64,000 bases of DNA from Cenococcum geophilum 1.58 (Eukaryota > Ascomycota > Dothideomycetes > Gloniales > Gloniaceae). The stretch covers positions 2,294,001 through 2,358,000 of the forward strand of contig KV748185.1 in assembly GCA_001692895.1 (NCBI GenBank), given 5' to 3'. How positions within the stretch are numbered: the first letter of the stretch is position 1; each line of letters opens with the position of its first letter. The notes beneath the pieces were generated by a model. That model was not told where the DNA came from. It did no database searches and was given only the letters and a program-made list of their open reading frames with translations. The translations under genes were made by a program, and so were the position numbers. Positions 11,188-22,499 of this stretch are shown here, piece after piece.

Positions 11188-11778
11188 AATGCCACTAGAG
11201 GAAAAAGGGCGTTTTGCAGGCAGGGACCTGGATATCGGTAATGAGCGTAGAGAGCGTAGCATTGTGTGTTGCGGGAGTGTTCAAGTTAACAATCGCGGCG
11301 GTAGTGATGAAATTAATGAAACTATGATCGGGAGTTATGACTTTCGAAACAAAGTACGGTATGAAATCCTAAAAAATAGAAAAGTATGTTTCAACTGAAC
11401 TCTTGCAAAGGGAGATTACGCCTTGACAGGTACGGTGGGGAAGCCGAGCGCAGACTTCGGAGCGGAACGCCAAGATTGCGTGATGACGATTTCCGCCCTT
11501 TATCGATTGTGGCTTAAGATTTTCTAATCCGCTGTTGTCTTACGGATGTGACCGCTAACGACAGCACAAAGTGGGATTAGCGGAGGCAGGTAAGCCTGAG
11601 CATTTTCTCATTGTGAAAAGAGTGTGATTTTGGCCAAGGAGCTTTACATTACTGAAGGCATATTTCTAGTCGAGTTTTATCTAATTTTGATATCCACAAA
11701 GAGGTCCTTGTGTCTTGAATATTAATCATTACATACTTGGAATTATTTTTGTTCTCTCTTATTTCAAATATCTAAAAC
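11188..11778. other. Divergent intergenic region
   Basis: Upstream region shared by the substrate-binding-like gene (-) and the flavin monooxygenase (+). The frame 11189-11398 has no family signature. AT-rich before the monooxygenase ATG. Confidence 0.45.
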
Positions 11779-13450
11779 ATGGCTTCATCAAACTACAGGA
11801 TAAAAACCATTGCGATAATTGGCGCCGGACCTTCCGGACTAGTAGCTGCCAAGTAGGTCTTGCGCTCTGCAGTCAATGAAGACAACACTAAACCGTAATA
11901 GATATCTTCTTGCCGAAAAAACATTCGAGAGAATTGATGTTTTCGAACAGCGTAGCTCTATTGGTGGGATCTGGAATTATACACCAGAAGATCGTGATGA
12001 GGACATTTTCACAGTTCCCCAAACTGATCCGAGTGGGAAGATCGACAAATCGATTTGGCGCTCATCAAGCCAGCTCCCGCATATTCAAAATGGGTTTAAC
12101 GAAGAAAGGAAAGGAAAGAAAATAGCATCGTTCATTTCGCCGCTATACGAAAGACTTGAGACCAACATACAACGCGGTCTCATGGGATTTTCAGACTTGG
12201 ACTGGCCACAGGAATCGCAGTTGTTTCCAAAACACGAAACCGTCCTCGAATACATCGAAAAGTATGGACAAGATGTAAAGCATTTGGTAAAGTTTGAGAC
12301 GCAGGTTGTCGACGTGGGAATAGAAGAATCAAGTACTGATGAAAATCCTATCACCAATCAGGATTGCTGGAAGGTAAAAACTAGAGATTTAGAGACGATG
12401 GAGGAGAAAGAGGAAATCTATGATGTTGTAATAGTAGCAAACGGTCATTTCATCGTCCCATATGTGCCTGATATCGAGGGAATCAAAGAATGGAACGATA
12501 AATATCCAGGAATCATTTCCCATTCAAAGTATTTCCGGAAGCCGGAGGAGTTTGAGGGCAAAGTAAGTTTGGAATATTATCTAACAGAATCCTTTAAATG
12601 CGATATTATTTTTGAGTCACCGCTGATATTGCTCAAGAAAGTTGTTGTAGTAGGAAACTCTGCATCCGGCATTGACGTTAGCTCTCAGTTAGCCACATAT
12701 TGCAAGCTACCTGTCCTCTGTTCCCAAAAGTCCACTTCAATGCTCTTCCCTGCTCCCGACCCGCGCAAGCTCGAGCTCCCCCAAATTTCCGCCTTCATCC
12801 CCGAAACCCGTTCTGTCCGCTTCGAAAATGGTCGCGTTGAGTCCGAGATTGACGCTATTGTCTTCTGCACGGGCTACTTCTACTCTCTACCATTTCTAAA
12901 AAGCCTTGAACCACAGCTTATTAGGGACGGTACCCATGTTCAGCATACTTATCTGCATCTTTTCTACTCGCCACGGCCAACATTATCATTTCTGGCACTA
13001 CCGCAGCGGGTTATTCCATTTCCTGTAGCAGAAGCGCAGAGTGCTGTTCTTGCACGCGTTTATTCTGGGCGACTATCACTCCCACCATATGAAGAGATGC
13101 GGGAGTGGGAAGACAAGACGATTAAGGAAATGGGATCAGGGCGCTTATTCCACTTCCTCCCATTCCCAAAAGACGCCAACTACATCAACAATCTGTCAAA
13201 TTGGGCGCTGGCTGCACCCTCGAGGGAGGGATTGGGCAATAAGGGGAAGGGTAAGGCGCCTCCAACTTGGGGGCCATGTGAAGTTTGGGCCCGGGAAAAT
13301 TTCCCGAAGATCCGCAGAGCGTTTATAGCGAAGGGAGAGGAGAGGAACAAAGTGCGGTGCATTAAGGAGCTTGGGTTTAATTATGAGGAGTATTTGAAGG
13401 AGATGGCAATGGATAAAGGCAAGTTGTGTCAGACGCCAAATGTGGCTTAG
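11779..13450 (+). CDS. Flavin-containing monooxygenase (FMO-like)
   Basis: An FAD- and NADPH-dependent monooxygenase likely to oxygenate a soft nucleophile (N or S) on a small metabolite; substrate unknown. Exons 11779-11852, 11902-12562 and 12638-13450 give 515 residues. The 49 bp first intron is needed to place the FAD-binding GAGPSG (residues 15-20) in frame. The second intron (75 bp) has no stop and keeps phase, so a naive reading would include it; removing it joins FEGK to KVVVVGNSASG, the NADPH-binding loop. The HSKYFRKPEEFEG stretch is the FMO identification motif and FCTGYFYSLPF the late conserved segment. All motifs look intact. Confidence 0.9.
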
Positions 13451-13464
13451 TTCAGGAGTTCTAC

Positions 13465-13480
13465 AGGGGGGATCCCCCCT
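13465..13480. repeat. Perfect 16 bp palindrome after the monooxygenase stop codon
   Basis: AGGGGGGATCCCCCCT begins 15 bases after the TAG. It could form a G/C stem in the 3' UTR. Function unknown. Confidence 0.6.
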
Positions 13481-13620
13481 ACCTATGACTCATACCTCAT
13501 GTATATATAGTCTCTTTTCTTCATAGATCAATCTTCACACGAGTTCTGACAAGTTGTTATAAAGAGGACTGTTCTGCCTTATAGAGCTTCCTGAGATCAC
13601 GTGATCCTCGCTTAGGTAGC

Positions 13621-13691
13621 ATATAGATTCGTTGTTCGTGACAACTTCACCTTATGGAGTCCACACCATCATCCTGCGTTCCCGTGTGACA
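13621..13691 (-). repeat. LTR-like terminal fragment, inverted partner of 18541-18614
   Basis: Read on the minus strand it begins TGTCACACGGGAACGCAGG and shares about 70 bp with the plus strand at 18541-18614, with a few substitutions and a small gap. The TGTCACAC terminus suggests the 5' edge of an LTR family. Similarity fades after about 70 bp. Confidence 0.65.
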
Positions 13692-14586
13692 ACTTGTAAC
13701 CCGAGGAAGTTGTACTTGACGACGCGGTGGTGGCTATTCGCTCGCATTTCGATAAGTTCTTCATAGAACCTCGTTTCATACTCCTCGACCACATGGCCGC
13801 ACGAAGCATCCTATTGCGTACCATTTGCAATAGTTATATCACCTCCGAAGCGGTTCATGAATAGAGTTATCAATGAGTTTCGATCTTAAATGCGTCTTGC
13901 TCTTTTCCACAAACATATTTGAACAACTTCCGAAGATTGTTCAGCTGGGTGGTCAGATTGATTCCGGAGAAGTTAAAGTCTGGTCAGCAGATCCTTAAGG
14001 AGGCAAAAAGCGGCTCAAGTTCATGCGGGTGACGGGAGATTGCTTCCCGTTGAAGGAGGCTCTCCTTAGCAGATGGTAAGCGTGGAAACATCTCAGCGGG
14101 TGGCCTCGGTAAGATTGTGCCTCCCATGGCTCACTAGGTACGGCTGTCGCTGAAGAACTGTCTTCAGACCAGATCCAGTTGAATGAAGATAACATTTCGA
14201 CGTTGGTTTTGCTGACATCAACATTATTTTCGGAAGCAGTTGTTCCTGAGATGGTTATGGGCCAGTGACCCGCTTTTCTGTCAATGCCCTCTATAAAAGT
14301 TGAGGTCTTCAGTCCGTGGTGAGACTGCTGTTTTCCCTATGCGGGGCTCTGATCGCTCTTTTTATAGATAACTTGAGTCTTAATGCTTCATCGCACAAAT
14401 CAACGGCAAAGTCGAAGCACAAAAACTTCACCGTTTTCGAGAATGGCGCTCTCGGCCACATGGAAGAACGACATTAATGCCTTGGTCGAAAAGCCTCTTA
14501 GCATACAGTTTTCGAAATCTATTAATGTTACATTGGAACTCTCTGATTTTCTGCTTCTATCCTACATTATCCTTTTCTATACTCCT
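13692..14586. other. Intergenic, no gene recognised
   Basis: Frames at 13995-14195 (-) and 14383-14634 (+) show no family motif and no splice-consistent extension. It lies between the 3' end of the monooxygenase and the 3' end of the AYR1-like gene. Confidence 0.4.
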
Positions 14587-15494
14587 TTAAGGCCTTTTTA
14601 CATATTTTTTGAACGACGGAGACATCTCATTTAACCCGAACATCCTCGAAAAGAAAATGTTATACACCCAACGTATACCAAGCGTCTCTATCATCCAAGT
14701 TGTGGTTGCACCGGTTCCACACCATATCTCTTCTGGCGGATTCGTTTTCACAACCTTCGCAACTACTTGTTTAGCATAAACATTTTGGCTCATTGCATCA
14801 CCCTCCAGCTCCTCCCACGCCTTATTGATTTTGCCTTCCAGATATCTATAATTAGAATCTTTCACTTGTCAGCTTTTCACCCTTCAACCCACTGGAAGTT
14901 CAGAAACCTACCCTCAGCAAGCTTCACCCTCTCACTTGACATCCCCGTATTCACCGCCGCAGTAAGCACAAACATAACCCTCACCCCAAACGGCCTCATC
15001 TCAATCCTCAGCGTCTTCGCATACAACTCCACGGCCGCTTTACTCGAATTATACACCGCTTGTGAAGGATGCGGCGTATACCCCGAAACACTCCCCGTAA
15101 ACACAATCTTGCCTTTCGCTTTAATCACCATATCTGCAAACACACTATTCACGAGTAAGATCCCGAAGAGATTAGTGTTGAACATCTTGTACGCTTCATC
15201 GACGGGGGATTCGATGGCCATGCCGAGAGAGCGGTAGCCGGCGTTGTGGTAGAGGATGTCGAGTTTGCCTCCTGTTTGTTGGGTGATGATGGAGTGGGCG
15301 GAGAGAACAGAGTCACGGGATGTGATGTCGAGGGGTAGGAGCGTGATGTTGGGGATTGTGGAGAGATCAGCCATGCTAGTGACGTTACGGGTTGTGGCGA
15401 AGACTTGGTAGTCCTGCGCGGCGAATTCTTTGGCTAGCGAGTAGCCGATGCTACCTTTAGTGCAGCCGGTGATGAGGACCGTTCGCTTTGACAT
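14587..15494 (-). CDS. AYR1-like short-chain dehydrogenase/reductase
   Basis: An NADPH-dependent reductase close to 1-acyldihydroxyacetone-phosphate reductase, which in yeast makes a phospholipid precursor at lipid droplets and ER; fungi carry several paralogues, so the substrate is not certain. Two exons (15494-14908 and 14845-14587) joined across a 62 bp intron give 281 residues. Motifs are TGCTKGSIG (9-17), NAG (84-86), catalytic S135 and YNSSK (148-152). The C-terminal exon reads RYLEGKINKAWEE. The donor used is GTTTCT, weak but the only one that keeps the frame into TATCTGGAA. It ends in a basic tail without a clear membrane helix. Confidence 0.88.
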
Positions 15495-16193
15495 TTTGAT
15501 AACGTAGAGTCAAATATGCTGGTTAGGGGTATTGGTGAAGGTCACGTGGTTATTTGTCGTGAGTGATAAGTAGATAATGCACTTCGTGAGTTACTGCAAA
15601 GAACTGAATTCGAAATAGTGATAATATAATTGCAACCATAGAGACTTTAGCACAATATATATTAAGCAAGTCCTCTTCAAGGATGGCGAAAATAGCGGAG
15701 AGAAAGTTCTGCCGACCGGAGATCAGTAAGGCCGCCGGTTGCACTAAGCTTTCGTTACAAAGCACACACTGCATCTGAAACTCTTTATCTCGGTCTCAGA
15801 CCTTTTTGCCGGGGTTTTGCCGTGACGCTAACCGCTGATAAATCCATTATATAAGTAGCTTGTGATTGGATGATCGTCTGGGACCGAGATAAGAAATTCT
15901 TGATTCATCCATATTGTAATTCTGATATGATTATGTCGGCATTCCACTTAAGAAGTCCCGGAGAGCAACAGAAGTTCTTCCCGCCGGACATCTTTTGCAC
16001 CGTTTGCAAGCGGGTTCTGATATCCCCGTAGAAAACATTTACCATGGAGACAAAGTATATAGACCTCGAAGATGGAAGCAGTAAGTCGTACATCAATCTA
16101 CAACGTCTCAATCGCGCAGAATATTTCAATCATCCAGAGTATTTCAGTCATTAAACCCATTTTTAATCATCGACAACACCTTATTTAATAAGC
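15495..16193. other. Divergent intergenic region with an 18 bp inverted repeat
   Basis: Between the AYR1-like start and the PRISE start. CTTTATCTCGGTCTCAGAC at 15783-15801 is nearly the reverse complement of GTCTGGGACCGAGATAAG at 15876-15893. The 74 bp between them include a TATATAAG box at about 15848-15855. It may be a small MITE remnant or a paired regulator site. Confidence 0.45.
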
Positions 16194-17518
16194 ATGACTT
16201 CAAACTCAAGTTATCGTGCACTCGTCTTCGGTGCCTCTGGCATCACAGGGTGGGCAGTCGCTAAAGAAGCGCCGAAATACCCAACGCCAACTACTTTCGA
16301 TTAAGTGATTGGACTCACTAATCGCCCGTTGACAAAACTCGAGGCACTACTTCCGGAAGATGAGAGGCTTCAGTTGTATAGCGGAATTGACCTTAGTGCT
16401 GGAGCATCTCAGGTGGAGGCAAGTTTGAAGAAAATTCATGGGATAGAGGGAGTGACGCATGTATACTTTTCAGGTGAGCATTGGAAAGCGACCGAATGTT
16501 GCCACTTTTATTTATGCTGTTCTTCTAGCATATACAGGACATGGAACGGGATTTGAGGGGATAAAGAAGGCGAATGTTGAAATTCTCGAAAATGCTCTTC
16601 TTGCCGTTGAGAGGCTCTGTCCTAATTTACAAGTTTGGATATTCCAGACGGGTGGAAAGGTAGTTCTGATTTAATTTGGACTTCGGAACTGTACTAACAA
16701 CAATTATCATTTCTAGTCGTACGGTTTCGAGTTCGCAAACAAAATCGGAGTCTCCGAGACCCCGCTCAAAGAATCTTACTCTCGCATTCCAGAACCTTAT
16801 GCCTCGAACATCATGTACTACGCCCAGTACGATTTACTTGAGAAGCTCTCAAGAGGCAAGAAATGGAAGTTTGTAGAAGTTCGACCAGATGGCGTGGTAA
16901 GTCCCTTCAACCCCTGGCTTCCCTATTCACGCACCTGATAGACGCCAACAGTCCGGGTTCGTCCCCTCCAACAACGCCATGAACATGGCGCAAGCCCTCG
17001 GTCTCTTTCTCAGTTTCTACGCCTCCTGTGAAGGACCCGGTGCCAGCGTAGCATATCCAGGACCCCAAGCCGCCTTCACCGCGCGCCATACGGACGTCTC
17101 CCAATCACTCCTCGCACATTTTCATATTTACGCTTCCCTCCACCCAGATCTCACCGCCAGCCAAGCATTCAACGTCGGTGACGAGTCTGACGGTACGAGT
17201 TGGGAAAAGTTGTGGCCGAGCCTCACCTCGTATTTCGGCCTCGTGGGTACCGGCCCTGACGAAAGCTTCAATATTGATGCCTACATGCAAGAACATCGTA
17301 AGGAGTGGCCAACGTGGGTGAAGGAGCATGGTTTGAAGGAAGGCGCGCTGGAGAAGACCGACTTTGGGTTTTTGACGATGATGATGGGAATGGCAGTTTT
17401 TGGGAGGGAGTATGATCTGAGTAAGTCGAGGGGAATTGGGTTTGCGGAGACGAGGGATACGGTGGAGGGGTATTTGGAGGCTTTTGAGTTGATGAGGGAG
17501 GTAAAAATCATTCCGTAA
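16194..17518 (+). pseudogene. PRISE-type NAD(P)-dependent reductase with one internal stop
   Basis: Four exons (16194-16473, 16529-16659, 16717-16896, 16952-17518) with 55, 57 and 55 bp introns give a 385-codon frame that follows the progesterone 5-beta-reductase/iridoid synthase-like family throughout. It has FGASGITG near the N-terminus, TNRPL, FQTGGK, the YYAQYDLL segment with the family's catalytic-type Tyr, RPDGVSGFVP and a full C-terminal domain ending REVKIIP. The only defect is TAA at 16302-16304 (codon 37), between FD and VIGLTNRP, where relatives have an amino acid. No later in-frame ATG rescues the Rossmann fold. It is either a very young pseudogene or a base error. Confidence 0.82.
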
Positions 17519-17736
17519 TTATTGCCTATTTTTTATTTCTTGTTGCAAAGAAGGGAGTTTTCATTTCTCCCGAAATAGATTACCTGAGATAGTATGTTAC
17601 CCAATAGATGAAAAAGTAAGAAAATAAAGCCCGTGTGTCCACAGTGAAACCAAAATAGACCGCTTTAGATCATTTCATACTTGCGAATATGCCGAGTTGT
17701 AGTACCACAACACAACGCCGCTTCAATTATTAACTG

Positions 17737-17988
17737 GTGTCCACACTGGCAGGATTCAGCTTTGACCCGTCTTCCCATTTTCAAGCGGAATCAAGTTCGC
17801 CATCGCGAGAATTCGCCTGGCTCCTCTGGAACGGCTTAGATCCTGCCACCGGCAAGAGCTATAAATCGGCAGTCAAGCCCTACGAACCACCCCGCGCCCC
17901 AATGGCGAGGGGAATGAGACCAACCTCGTCCAAAATTCTAGGGAATTTGGCACGGAAGTCTTCTGTAGATAGAATTCTCGGACAATAA
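17737..17988 (+). pseudogene. Possible fragment of a fungal tyrosine recombinase N-terminal domain
   Basis: An 83-codon frame contains EFAWLLWNGLDPATGKSY followed by KSAVKPYE, like the LWHGLAPxTRKSY stretch that opens the SAM-like domain of fungal transposon tyrosine recombinases. The similarity stops after about 50 residues and no catalytic part follows. It is a fragment at best and may be chance. Confidence 0.35.
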
Positions 17989-18540
17989 GCATCCAGGCTT
18001 CTTTTGTGCGCGTCAGACGCATGAGGGCCTGGGATGATAGTAATGTCTACTCGAGATCCGGAGCCACGGCGCGACGTTATCTGTGTTGCATAGCGTGTGC
18101 AAAGCTCCAAATTACGAGGAAACGGAATATTTGTTAAGCTTTCCGGTAGAGATGATTTACCAGGGCTTTGATCACTAACGCCAACGAGCTATATGCAGAT
18201 AAGTTTCAAGCGATAGAGTAATGCCCTGGGAATAGACGCTTAGTTGCGGTAGTGGAACATGTTGGCCGGCACATTTCTCGCGCAGTTCGTCTATTTTTCG
18301 CAGCAGAGCTGAGCTTGCCAAATGGTTTGATTCTCCGACAGCCACGGTAAGCAGTATTCAGGAAAAGATGAATATGAGTTAAGTGCTGAATGAGCTGTGA
18401 TGGTAGAGCCATAACGTAGGTGATAGGGTTATGACGGCGATAGGGGTATGACGGTCGGATACTACCGCCTTCCTAATGTAGTTATTGCCGGTTCCAAAAT
18501 CAAAATAAACAAACTTCATCTTATTTTAAATGCTTGCAAC

Positions 18541-18614
18541 TGTCACACGGGGACGCAGGGGTATGATGGTGTGGACTCCATAAGGTGGAGTCGTCACGAA
18601 GAACGAATCTATAT
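18541..18614 (+). repeat. LTR-like terminal fragment, inverted partner of 13621-13691
   Basis: Begins TGTCACACGGGGACGCAGG. A TATAAATA box followed by CAAGCTTCTCTCGCG at about 18764-18785 could be the promoter part of the same LTR, but no far end or target duplication was recognised. Confidence 0.6.
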
Positions 18615-18935
18615 CCCTTATCCAAATGTTCTACGACAGGGCAGAATCAAAAGTACGCGTACGGAGCCTTAGTCCTATTGATTCTATTGGCTGGCTCTTA
18701 TCGATAACCGTAGGACACATTTCACCAGGACAAGGGATAGAGTATGCGGAGCGTAGACGTGTTATAAATACCAAGCTTCTCTCGCGTTCGGACGGCCGCT
18801 ATTATAACCCTCTATATTAACTAGTATAATGCCTCTAGAATTACGGTTTTATACTACCTTCCGGTGGAATAGGCTGTTAGGCTAGTTTAGGATAAAGCGA
18901 AGCGGTGCGCTTTACTGTACCTGCCTTTCTTACGC

Positions 18936-19130
18936 TATCCCTTAACCCGTTGATTCTGGCGCAACGATATCGATAAGGATTAGCCAATAGGAGGCCCTTA
19001 TTTGAACCTTTGTGACGAGAACTATATACCACCTCGTCAATTCCGGTGGTTAGCGCCTTACTAGTGACGCCTCTCGGGCGGAAATCCTTATACAGATTAG
19101 TATGAGTTTCCCCGTCTTGGCAGCGAGCTT
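18936..19130 (-). repeat. Edge repeat shared in inverted orientation with 45881-45964 and 49523-49540
   Basis: On the minus strand it carries, in order, CTGCCAAGAC, a 32 bp stretch GCGCTAACC...GAGGTGGTATA (19056-19025) and TCAACGGGTTAAGGGATA (18953-18936). The first two recur on the plus strand at 45883-45964 and the third at 49523-49540. The minus frame 18877-19143 is probably incidental to this repeat. Confidence 0.6.
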
Positions 19131-19289
19131 TAAAAGACCTCAATATTGAAAATTTATGAAGCTTTTAAAACCAATGATTGTATGGTAGATTGCCTATATA
19201 CAAATATTTCTGAAGTCACAGTAGCCAAATAAGTATAAAAATTAACGCTTAGCAATTAAACAAGTGTCTAAATGTCTCCTCTAAGCTCC

Positions 19290-19716
19290 TAATCGCCCTC
19301 TAAGATCCTAATCGTCCTCTAAGCATTCTACTGTCCTCTACTACTTGGTAAGTCCCCCTTCTGCTTTAATTACTGCCTAAAGGCGTGTAGGTATAGAAGC
19401 AACTAGATCCTTAAAGTAGTAGGCCTCTAGATTCTCCCTTTTAGATTTAATAGCTGCTTATATTGCTTTTTTTGTTAACGGGCAAGGCTTCCGCCTAGCT
19501 ATTTAAGTCTTTATTATATTCTAAACGGCCTTAATTAGGTTAAGATCTAAGCTGTTTGCTAGCTATTAAAGTAACTTAATATTATCTTCCTAGAACTTGG
19601 TAATGGTAATATAAGCTCTATAATAGGGAGCTCCGTCTATTTATATAATTGTTAAGGTACTTCTAAATTCGTAATTAGGGAAATATATACTATACTTAGC
19701 GTTATAAAAGTCTAGA
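19290..19716 (-). mobile_element. Tc1/mariner transposase remnant, C-terminal half (element E)
   Basis: On the minus strand the reading IDGAPYYRAYITITKF and then LANSLDLNLIKAVXNIIK matches the second and third catalytic blocks (DNAPxH and SPDLNPIExxW) of Tc1/mariner transposases, followed by IPTRLXAVIKAEGGLTK. TAG codons replace Trp and Gln. It stops exactly at the left LTR of Gypsy B; the N-terminal half resumes at 44287. Confidence 0.8.
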
Positions 19717-20142
19717 TATTACGGACGCTTTAAATACAATATTACAACTACTTGGAGAAGAGTTAGAAGAAGCTAGTTGGTTAATTTAAGCACGGTCTAG
19801 AATGGAATCGATAGAGCCATGTAACGAGGAATAGTAACTAAGGTTACGTGAAGTGATCTATATAATCTATGGGATCTATATAATCCGTAACAGAGTAAAT
19901 AAAGCGCACGTATATTACGTATAAGAAGGATTTCTTAGAAGTACGGTTATGTATTTAAAGAACCACGGTCCCTACCTAGATAGTTCCTTCCTTATAGTAA
20001 TTCTTAGAATATAATTAGAGTTAATCTATTAGGCAACCACTCCACTAGTTATTATTACGTTGTTAACTTTAATTTACATNACCTATATACCTAGCCTATT
20101 AATAAGCCTATTATAGTACCTGCTATAAGGTTCTGTTATACA
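19717..20142 (+). repeat. 5' LTR of Gypsy B
   Basis: Starts TATTACGGACGCTTTAA (ancestral TG changed to TA) and ends TTATACA. It aligns along its whole length with 43652-44075 and with the inverted copies 27240-27665 and 34742-35169. Confidence 0.9.
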
Positions 20143-20159
20143 ATTACTACCTAGTTACG

Positions 20160-22382
20160 GTATTAAATATAGAAAGTTAAACAACATGCCACTAAAAGCA
20201 GCCACTATAACGCTATTAACGGCAGCAACTACTTTAAGGCTAGAAGGTAACACTAATATAGCAAATACTAACTTATAGCAATCTATAACGGTTAAATAAC
20301 TATAAAAGATAGTTAACTAGTTAATAGAGAATAATGTAATACTTAAATAAAGAATTAACGGGATAGGGGTAGTAAAGATTAAGTTACCTTTAATTAAGAG
20401 ATTCTTAGGGGAGAGATTAAAACTTAAAGGATTTCTTACGTAAATGCACTTTAAGGTTACGTAAGAAGGAGCGAAACTACTAATACCTATAGATCGAATA
20501 GCTTATATAGGACTATTCCTATTAGGAAGGGCACTTAAGTGGTTTAAGCCTTACCTTATAGAAATATAGGTAAATAGAATAACAACTACTAATTAAGAGG
20601 TGCGGTTTATATTCTTAAGTTAGGAGGGGTTTACGAAGCGACTTATATAAATATTTAGAGATCTAGAGGTAGTAACTATAGCGGAAAGAAAACTCTAAGA
20701 TATTACGTAATAAACCTTAGCAATTAAGTATATAATATAGTTCTAAACGTTAGCTATATAAGTTAAATGGAATAATAAGGCGCTTATAGTATAGTATAAA
20801 CAGGGACTTAAGGCTAAAGTCTAGGACGTGATTATCCTAATAGAAGATGCGGACACCCTAAGGGAACTAATAAATTAAGTAATTAAGATTAATAATTAGA
20901 TCTACTAAAGGGAATAAGCTAAAAGAGGCTAGGATAGAGTTCTATAGTTATATAAGATGTAAAGTATATAACGACTAAAGCTAAGTTAGAAACTATAGTA
21001 TAGCGTAAAGCTAATGGACCTAAGTAGTACTAAAGAAACCTATAAGAGATAGAGTAAAAAACTATAAAAACCTAAAGGTTAAGGATCTAGTAATTATAGG
21101 ACTAAGAAGCAGAGGCTAAATTAGAGATCTTAACAGCAGAAGATGTTTAGGCGGACTTTATAGTAAAGTTAATAGTTTAAAGACGGAGCTTATATAAATT
21201 ATAGAATATAAGGTTACTTTATAAGGGATTATAAAGATAATTAGAATTACTATATAATAAAGGGAACTAAACTAGTAGAAAATATATATATATAGAGGGA
21301 TAATAGTATACTATAAGGAATAAAAGAGTGTTTAATTAAAAGTTTTGCGTTTTATTATAATAACGTATACTAAATTTATAAAGACGCTAAGTACGGCGTA
21401 AGCTATTGGCTATAGGAGCCAAAATCTATAAAGTATAGAGGAACTAATAAACTAGTTCGCAGATTAGACATTAAGGACGATAAATTTAATATAGGCGAAA
21501 TATTTTATAATAATAAGGTAATATAGGCAGCTTACTAGGAGTATATAGACCTCAGAGATGTTATATAAGAGGTAGAGGATAATTCCACTACAAAATAGGG
21601 AATATTAGTAGGGATTAAAACCCCACTAGATATAATGTCTATCGCTTTACAAGATGTAAGAGAAGTAGGATAGCAAACCACTTCGGCACTTAATAAAGGC
21701 AAAAGGATAAAGGCTTAAGATTCTTAAGATAAGATAAAAGACGACTAAGATTCTTAAGACGAGATAAGGTAAGCTTAAGGACCTATAATAGACAATAACC
21801 GATAGAGCAAAGTAATAGCTTAGTTTAAGAATATATAAATAAGCTTAGGGCAAGAATTCCCAAAGGTATAAGACTTTTAAAGTAAGATAAGTGAGATTTA
21901 AGACTCTTAAAACGAGATAAGAACACCAGCAAGTTTAGGATTAAAGAACTTAAGGGGTTAAGAATTCGGAGTATAAATAAGGACACCCATAGATAAGAGG
22001 TAAGAGGCTTCTTTATAGATTAGAGAATCTATAGTATAAACAGCGGTTAGACTAGAAGATAGACATATAGACCTAGAAGACTTACTAGGTAAATAAAGTA
22101 TTTAGCCTAAAGATTAAAGAGTTAATATAAAGATTAGAAAGTAGAAAGACTTTAAGAATCCACTTATAAAATGTAAAAAGAAAGAAACTATAGAGGAATT
22201 TAAAGTAAGAATTACCTTATAGTAAGAGCAGAAACTAGATAAGAGATTTAGCGTGCTAGGTTATATAAGGGATAGAGTACCCGTATAAAGAATTACTAAT
22301 AGACCTAGAATAGGTACACTAAGGGCTAAGTAGCTTACTAAACTAGAAGAAGAAGAGGATTTAGGGATTTCTACTAGGTTTA
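20160..22382 (+). pseudogene. Gag of Gypsy B, RIP-ruined
   Basis: Shares long stretches with the gag of copy A on the opposite strand (about 32460-34690). A CCHC knuckle survives as INYRIXGYFIRDYKDN near 21190-21245, with its cysteines and histidine largely turned to Tyr as C-to-T or G-to-A change predicts. Interrupted at its 3' side by the LINE. Confidence 0.75.
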
Positions 22383-22499
22383 AAGAATAATATAATAATA
22401 ATAATAATAATTTATTGCTTAACGTCCAATTTGGATCCCTATTAGGCCTACGCGGACTACTCCTTATATACATGTAGGGAGAAAACTCTATTTAAGAAA

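Noticed and set aside
18877..19143. Minus-strand 88-residue frame as a gene
   Set aside because: The sequence recurs in part at 45883-45964 and 49523-49540 as non-coding repeat, and no protein family fits.
22383..22414. ATA/TTA repeat as an independent microsatellite
   Set aside because: It is placed exactly at the 3' end of the minus-strand LINE next to its target duplication, so it is the LINE tail.
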